64,000 nt of DNA, taken from the NCBI RefSeq assembly GCF_003201475.1, contig NZ_QJJK01000022.1, positions 1 through 64,000 on the forward strand. The letters are read 5' to 3'. The notes beneath the pieces were generated by a model. The model saw nothing but the letters and a program-made list of their open reading frames with translations. It was not told where the DNA came from and did not search any database. Position numbers and translations under genes: made by a program. Within the stretch, counting starts at the first letter, position 1; every line of letters begins with the position of its first letter. Positions 59,601-64,000 of this stretch are shown here, piece after piece. This DNA is from Chelatococcus asaccharovorans (GTDB taxonomy: Bacteria; Pseudomonadota; Alphaproteobacteria; Rhizobiales; Beijerinckiaceae).

Positions 59601-60614
59601 ATGGACTGGTTCAAATCTCTGACGGGCTTTTCCGAACTCGGCTATCACGAAACCCGCACACTGCTTGAACTCAACAACTCTCGACTTCGATCGAAGATCA
59701 ATGGTCGTGCCTCCGAGGTTGGCGCCTTCTCAATGACCTCGCTCAACGATCTGAGGGAACAGGTTGCAGCAGGTTGGAGCATCCCATCCAGAGTCCGCCT
59801 CAGCCTGGTACAGGGCGATGTGCGTGAGATGCATCAGGCGGCAGAATATGCTGGGGCCCTGTTTCAGGTTGCATCGCAATTCAACGCCCTGGAAATGATT
59901 CACCCTGACGTCACACCAGAACATGGTGTTGCGGGATACGCCTACGACCCCACGCAAGGACCGGCCTGCGCCATCGCTGCCGGTGCTGCTACGATCTATC
60001 GCAATTATTTCGTGCCTGTTGGCGACCAGGTCGGCCAAACGGCCTTCCGCCAACTTGATGGTCTCGCCGGCGTTGGGGAGGAGCTAAGTCGCCTCCTCTG
60101 TTGCGCTGTCGATGACCTCTGGGACATGCGCAATGGCTATGCACTGCCAAGCCAAGTCTCCCTGAAGAGGATCACCCAACTCCTTGAGGAAATGGCTCCT
60201 GACGCTGTGGAGGCGCTCGCAGGCAGGCTCCGCATTGGCCTCCATAGGGATGTTGAGGTAACAGACACTGACCAGCAGCCAGGACCGATCGTCAGCCAGG
60301 CATTTTGCTCCGCGCTTCCTGTTTCTTACGGAGCAGTTCCGCAGTCCTCCTGGGCCTCCTTTGCACAGCTTGTGCTGGATGCTGCCTACGAGGCAACCCT
60401 TTTGGCAGGGGTCCTCAACGCACGTCGGGGCATGTCGAACATCGTTCTCTTAACGCGGCTCGGCGGCGGCGCATTTGGCAACAATGACACGTGGATCCAT
60501 AACGCCATTCGACGGGCTGTGACCAAAGTCGCCGACTTCGATCTGGACGTGCGGCTCGTGAGCCATGGCCTTCCGTCGGAACAGACGCGAGCGTTGGTCA
60601 ACGATTTCGCATAG
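59601..60614 (+). CDS. PARG/macro-like protein of unknown function
   Basis: 337-residue protein of a conserved but uncharacterised family. Recognisable blocks are LSLVQGDVREMHQAAEYAGA, LFQVASQFNALEMIHPDVTP, QGPACAIAAGAATIYRNYFV, LWDMRNGYALPSQVSL, and near the end IVLLTRLGGGAFGNNDTWI, followed by LDVRLVSHG. The Gly-rich loops and order resemble macro-domain/PARG folds that bind ADP-ribose, which I infer rather than see directly. If so it may reverse ADP-ribosylation or act in NAD-based defence. Its start is embedded in an inverted repeat. Not part of an obvious operon. Confidence 0.65.
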   Translation: MDWFKSLTGFSELGYHETRTLLELNNSRLRSKINGRASEVGAFSMTSLNDLREQVAAGWSIPSRVRLSLVQGDVREMHQAAEYAGALFQVASQFNALEMIHPDVTPEHGVAGYAYDPTQGPACAIAAGAATIYRNYFVPVGDQVGQTAFRQLDGLAGVGEELSRLLCCAVDDLWDMRNGYALPSQVSLKRITQLLEEMAPDAVEALAGRLRIGLHRDVEVTDTDQQPGPIVSQAFCSALPVSYGAVPQSSWASFAQLVLDAAYEATLLAGVLNARRGMSNIVLLTRLGGGAFGNNDTWIHNAIRRAVTKVADFDLDVRLVSHGLPSEQTRALVNDFA

Positions 60615-61080
60615 CCGGCACCGGTGGGCCTGACGGGCCCCTAGGGGAGATGGCGGAGAGAGCTTTATCGCCAAGCTTAGAGCTGGGCCCGACAATGCCT
60701 CGTCCTCGCTCGATCCCATATCAAGCAAGGGGTGCCCACAACGTCGATGAGCTTCGGCGAGCGAGATCATAAGGGCCGTAGCGGGCGGGGGGCATAGGCG
60801 AAACGTCGTTTCGAGGCTTCACTGAACATATTCGACTCTCGCTTGATCACCCCCGACAGATCCCCAACTCACTCAATCCAAGCTCTTGGAGTACGGCACC
60901 GAGAGGTGCCTGATAAGGCTCGGGCGATTCCCGCTATCTCGTGTTCCCTTCACGATCGTTGTTGAGACGTCATGTCCTTTTCAGATTCCGTCTATCGTTC
61001 CTTCGAGACGCTCGTTCAGCCCCGCATAATTTGCTGGCGATCGCCCTACTGGCCTGGGACTGGAGAGCCCGGCAAGCGAA
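60615..61080. other. Spacer without a recognisable gene
   Basis: About 465 bases between the PARG-like gene and an integrase remnant. GGGCC-tgacg-GGCCC follows the stop at about 60,626-60,640 and may be part of a terminator, but there is no T-run. Open frames here show no family features. Confidence 0.4.
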
Positions 61081-61350
61081 CCCTTTCGGGCTGTCCTGCC
61101 GTGCTGCTGTAGAGTCAGATTGCCTGAGGGCTCTGTCAGCAGCAGTGCGTCCTCCACGTCGACACCAACATATCCGACCGTGTTTTCAATCTGGAGTGAC
61201 CGAGCAAGATCTGGATGACGTGGATGTTGCCCGTCGCCTTGTAGATCATGGACGCCTTCGTGCAACCGAGCGAGTGAGTGCAATACCCCTCTTGGCGCAG
61301 GCCGCGCGGTCACCCACTCGTCGACTATAGATCGGACCTGGTCCGCTGAG
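61081..61350 (-). pseudogene. Tyrosine integrase C-terminal remnant
   Basis: The minus strand shows VDEWVTA, then HSLARLHEGVHDLQGDGQHP in a shifted frame where an intact protein would read HSLRRTKASMIYKATGNL. Then LQIENTVGYVGVDVEDALLL follows, the end of a phage-type integrase with the catalytic Tyr in TVGYVGVDVEDA. Frameshifted and without its N-terminal part. It marks an old integration event beside the defence-like genes. Confidence 0.75.
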
Positions 61351-61366
61351 CACAAGCCTCAACATT

Positions 61367-62884
61367 CTAGCCCAAGTCGCTACGTATCTCGTGCGCTGTC
61401 TGAACCTTCAGCAGGATCTCGTCGGCGAGGCTGCAGGCTGCCTCGTCTTCGCCGCCGGCTGGCCATGTTCGGTAGAGAGTCTCGTTCAATAGCGGATAAT
61501 TATCTTCCAACGAGAAGCCGATATCCTTGATCGGCAGGATACGCCCCTTGCGATTGATGTTCATGGCGATCGCGGAGTTCAGCTCCTTGTTAGTCCAGCC
61601 TTTCCTCGCGAAACTGTCGGAGAGGAAGGGGACGAAGAAGCTCGACTTCAGCAAGCCATGGTTGATCTTTTCAACGATCGAGTCGCCCCATCCGATGCTG
61701 CTTTCGTCGAAAAAGACGGTGACGCCTAAGTCCACCAAACGATCGTTGAGTTTCCTCACTCGCTCCTTGTCCTCGCTGGCATGCGACAAAAACACGTCGA
61801 ACTCGCGAACCATGTCCGCTCCCTTCTCAATCCATTCAATACCCTTGAGGCCGGCAAAAACCGCGAGCTTGCACAACTTGGCAACGACGGGATCATCGCG
61901 GCCCCTTACCTGAGCAAAAAAGGACAGCCATCCCGCGACGAAACGCCAGAAGCGATCGGCATTCGCGTCTTTGCCGACCCATACGGTCGCCGCCTGGGCG
62001 GCACCGTGCTTTCGTGCAGAATGCAGGATCATCCGCATCCGCGAGATATCCTTGCGCCAGACGTTCGCTTTTTGGTTCACCACCACACCGGTGACTTCCT
62101 GCCGCTCATACTGGAAGGACAATCGAGTCTTGGCGTCGTTAATTTGAAAACCGGCGGTCTGGAAGGCAGCGGACAGAACGCCGCCAAGGTCCAACTGCCG
62201 CTCGCCGAACGGCGGGCTCCATGACTTGACGACATCAGCCGGTACTTCCTTCCTGCTTGAGGAAAGTGTGACGTCATCTGCGTACCTGGTATAGGTAAGC
62301 CGATGCCGCGTCGCGAGCTCTATGAGCTTCCTATCGAGCGTATAGGCGATCATGTTTGCGATGACCGGCGAGGTCCTAGCACCCTGCGGCAGCCCGTTGC
62401 TAGTGGTCGTAATCCTTGCAAGGATCGTCGCAACACGGTCGTTAAATCCGAAAGCGGAAGACATGAACAGACCGCGGACGCGAGGAAAGGTGATGCTTGG
62501 GTAGAAGTCCTTGATGTCGAGGTTTAGCACCCATCTTTGCCGCTGATGCAGTTTGGCGTTCGTCAGAAACGACTGGCCCTTTACGTATCCGTGGACGAAG
62601 GGCTTAGGCTTGTAGGCTTTCAACAGAACTGCAGCCAGCCGCGCCTGCGCCAGCCGGAGCCCCTTCTTGGGTGCCGAGATGTGGCGGACCCCACCCTTCT
62701 TTTTGGCGATCGAAAAGCTTTTGTAGTAAGTGCCGTCTTGGGCGTGCTGGACGACGTAGAAAAACCTCGCCGGGTCTAGATGCAACGCGTGAGCGACATC
62801 TACGACCGAATGGGCAGTCAGCAGGCGAAACATGGGATCGGCGGTCAGATCGATCAGATCGACCTTCGCTTGAGGGTCGGACAA
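61367..62884 (-). CDS. Retron reverse transcriptase fused to a TIR domain
   Basis: 505-residue fusion. Residues about 20-340 are a retron-type RT. They hold SIAKKKGGVRHISAPKKGLR, the retron-specific NAxxH motif as NAKLH (109-113), LDIKDFYPSI, LPQGARTSPVIAN, catalytic YADD (201-204) and the VTG motif (264-266). Residues about 361-500 are a TIR domain: EFDVFLSHASEDKERVRKLN, VTVFFDESSIGWGD, SDSFARKGWTNKELNSAIA with the probable catalytic Glu434. RT-TIR retrons are known anti-phage systems in which the DNA/RNA hybrid holds the TIR effector in check. The TTG start has GAGGG seven bases upstream. Both overlap the a2 repeat of the retron RNA. Confidence 0.93.
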   Translation of the reverse strand: MSDPQAKVDLIDLTADPMFRLLTAHSVVDVAHALHLDPARFFYVVQHAQDGTYYKSFSIAKKKGGVRHISAPKKGLRLAQARLAAVLLKAYKPKPFVHGYVKGQSFLTNAKLHQRQRWVLNLDIKDFYPSITFPRVRGLFMSSAFGFNDRVATILARITTTSNGLPQGARTSPVIANMIAYTLDRKLIELATRHRLTYTRYADDVTLSSSRKEVPADVVKSWSPPFGERQLDLGGVLSAAFQTAGFQINDAKTRLSFQYERQEVTGVVVNQKANVWRKDISRMRMILHSARKHGAAQAATVWVGKDANADRFWRFVAGWLSFFAQVRGRDDPVVAKLCKLAVFAGLKGIEWIEKGADMVREFDVFLSHASEDKERVRKLNDRLVDLGVTVFFDESSIGWGDSIVEKINHGLLKSSFFVPFLSDSFARKGWTNKELNSAIAMNINRKGRILPIKDIGFSLEDNYPLLNETLYRTWPAGGEDEAACSLADEILLKVQTAHEIRSDLG

Positions 62885-63010
62885 GACTTGGCCCTCGCTC
62901 CTTACCTGATGCAGGTAGTACGCGTCGACGGACCGCCGCGCACGCCTTATGGACTAACTTTTCGTCGAGCAGCCGTGGATACACCGGCTCCAACTAGAGG
63001 GCCAAGTCTT
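62883..63010 (-). ncRNA. Retron msr-msd non-coding RNA
   Basis: Perfect 14-base inverted repeats AAGACTTGGCCCTC (a1, 63010-62997) and GAGGGCCAAGTCTT (a2, 62896-62883) enclose 100 bases. Inside, read on the minus strand, are a stem AGCCG/CGGCT close to a1, a long stem TCGACG/CGTCGA, and a TACCTG-cat-CAGGTA hairpin before a2. TAG right after a1 could hold the branching guanosine. Position just upstream of the RT, the a1/a2 repeats and a promoter ending at a1 fit a retron RNA of about 128 bases. Exact msr/msd borders are not assigned. Confidence 0.8.
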
Positions 63011-63016
63011 ATCAGC

Positions 63017-63044
63017 ACTATTGGTCATGCCGCCGCATTGTCAA
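63017..63044 (-). promoter_or_regulatory. Promoter of the retron transcript
   Basis: Minus strand TTGACA (63044-63039), 16-base spacer, AATAGT (63022-63017). Transcription would begin about seven bases further on, at the first base of a1. Confidence 0.55.
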
Positions 63045-63080
63045 TTCAAACGCCGGCAGTTGAGGGAAGGTTATCAACAG

Positions 63081-64000
63081 TCACATGAAAAGGCGATAAG
63101 GATAGGCTTTGCCGGGGAGGCCCGGAACGTTGGCAATGGTCCGCGCCAAACGCTGAGAATAACGGATAGTCACGGGCACGGGATCATAAAGGGCGTCGTT
63201 GTTCCAATCCATCTTGGTCAAGGCTAACACCTCATGTGCGGTTAGGTCCAGAGAGCCACGACCGGCATGTCGCACGATTTGCAGCGGCCTTGGAATGCTC
63301 TTTCCGCCTTGGAAATAGTCCGATTTGTTCGACACTTGCGGAGCGTTTCCGGCCACCCATAATAAAGCCGAATTTCCCGACCTGATGACTACTGTTCCCC
63401 GCGGTACAGGATAGGCTGAAGGTTTGGCCGGAGGCTTTTGCCGGCCGGACTCGATCAGCCAAACACCACGCCACCCTGACGCGCTGCCGACCTCGACGCA
63501 TTCCACTTCCGGGATGCCGGCAAGAGCGTCGAAGGCACCTTCGATCTCATCCGGTTTGAAGGCCGTGGTCTTGTGGATAACCAGCCGCCGAGGCAAAATC
63601 CCACCGTTCCTAGCCTGATAGAGTTGCAAGCTGCGGGCAAGTACCGTGCGCATGTCGTCCCGGCTTAGGAACGGATTCCTTTGCGCTTCGGCGACGTCAG
63701 CTACCGGATCGCGCGCCTCGAAAGCGACGAATTGCATTCCACCACCATCGATGTCGAAAACCTGCGAGCAACAGGTTACGTAATGCGCGTCACGTCGGTC
63801 TCCTCGTAACGCATAGGCCAACCCGATGTATGCGGTGTCCTCTGGCGCGCCCTTTAAGGGCGCCAGCTTCCATGGGGTGCCTGCAGCCTTCACGTAGAGG
63901 GCTGTCGAGAGGCGCCACGCCAAGGACGCTTTGTGAGCAAACGAAAAGGCTCTGTCGTTCAGTACCTGCGTCGGAATGTTCAGGCCCGCGCCCATGGCTT
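63081..64000 (-). CDS. Prokaryotic Argonaute, PIWI end (cut by right edge), probably catalytically inactive
   Basis: C-terminal about 305 residues of a pAgo; the frame is open through the right edge, so the Met at 63995 is internal. SLAWRLSTALYVKAAGTPWK, then LAP, marks the MID-PIWI border. PIWI features are AYIGLAYALRG, CCSQVFDIDGGGMQF, LARSLQLYQARNGGILPRRL, VIHKTTAFKPDEIEG, LTAHEVLALTKMDWNND, and the terminal YPYRLFM. Where active Argonautes have an Asp (GIDx), this one has GLAY, so slicing is unlikely, as in long-B pAgos that act through partner effectors. Encoded just upstream of, and in the same direction as, the RT-TIR retron. Confidence 0.87.
   Translation of the reverse strand, partial: AMGAGLNIPTQVLNDRAFSFAHKASLAWRLSTALYVKAAGTPWKLAPLKGAPEDTAYIGLAYALRGDRRDAHYVTCCSQVFDIDGGGMQFVAFEARDPVADVAEAQRNPFLSRDDMRTVLARSLQLYQARNGGILPRRLVIHKTTAFKPDEIEGAFDALAGIPEVECVEVGSASGWRGVWLIESGRQKPPAKPSAYPVPRGTVVIRSGNSALLWVAGNAPQVSNKSDYFQGGKSIPRPLQIVRHAGRGSLDLTAHEVLALTKMDWNNDALYDPVPVTIRYSQRLARTIANVPGLPGKAYPYRLFM

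Noticed and set aside
60941-61330. 129-codon plus-strand frame
   Set aside because: It is the antisense of the integrase remnant, which explains its length.
1-64000. CRISPR arrays and tRNA or rRNA genes
   Set aside because: No regularly spaced identical repeats of CRISPR size and no tRNA cloverleaf or rRNA sequence noticed; the 22-base repeats at 51.05 kb are operators, not CRISPR.

Overview
The window looks like an accessory region (plasmid or large genomic island) of a high-GC alphaproteobacterium, most likely of the order Hyphomicrobiales (Rhizobiales). The pointers are an HWE histidine kinase, a DUF6880 protein, a DUF2889 protein, numerous Liv-type and polyamine-type ABC transporters, and debris of IS3, IS66, IS110 and Tn3 elements. 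I saw no rRNA, tRNA or CRISPR array. All assignments come from reading the sequence; no database search was run.

Layout. 0-3.8 kb: end of a Tn3-family transposase, an overlapping tyrosine recombinase and a DUF6880 gene. 3.8-6.0 kb: a divergent flavin monooxygenase/TetR pair with twin operators. 6.0-9.4 kb: decayed regulators, one intact HWE kinase and IS3 debris. 9.4-15.3 kb and 23.9-30.0 kb: two halves of an acyl-CoA catabolic pathway. They encode acyl-CoA ligase, acyl-CoA dehydrogenase, a three-part biotin-dependent acyl-CoA carboxylase, enoyl-CoA hydratases, HMG-CoA lyase, CoA transferase and SDR. The gene set matches the leucine/isovalerate (liu, Bacillus yng) type. Between them (16.1-23.7 kb) lies a seven-gene operon of a polyamine-type ABC transporter and an HcnABC-like three-subunit dehydrogenase, with a divergent IclR regulator. 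30.0-34.3 kb: EthD, old yellow enzyme, cupin, BioY, FAH-family and SDR genes. 34.5-39.0 kb: a complete Liv-type ABC transporter. Four intergenic sites share the pattern AACnn-nCGn-nnGTT and probably tie these catabolic units into one regulon. BioY would supply biotin for the carboxylase.

39-42.9 kb is a junkyard of broken genes and insertion sequences. 42.9-54.7 kb differs in character, with AT-rich spacers and unfamiliar proteins. It holds four divergent minus-strand paralogues. One of them carries all three motifs of a rolling-circle HUH replication protein, and the others have lost them to different degrees. Around them are small genes, a winged-helix-like protein and a serine resolvase. 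Next come a DUF4143 ATPase and an 895-residue family-B DNA polymerase, enclosed by two direct copies of a 50-base hairpin at 49,660 and 54,611. I read this as an integrated self-replicating or transposing element that does not match one I can name. An intact IS110-family element follows.

56.4-64 kb is an accessory/defence-like stretch. It has a small operon (zinc ribbon, secreted protein, GIY-YIG protein) with a divergent XRE regulator, a PARG/macro-like protein and an integrase remnant. It ends with a retron-type reverse transcriptase fused to a TIR domain and, at the right edge, the PIWI end of a prokaryotic Argonaute lacking the first catalytic aspartate. The retron has a recognisable non-coding RNA: perfect 14-base a1/a2 inverted repeats lie 100 bases apart just upstream of, and overlapping, the reverse transcriptase start.
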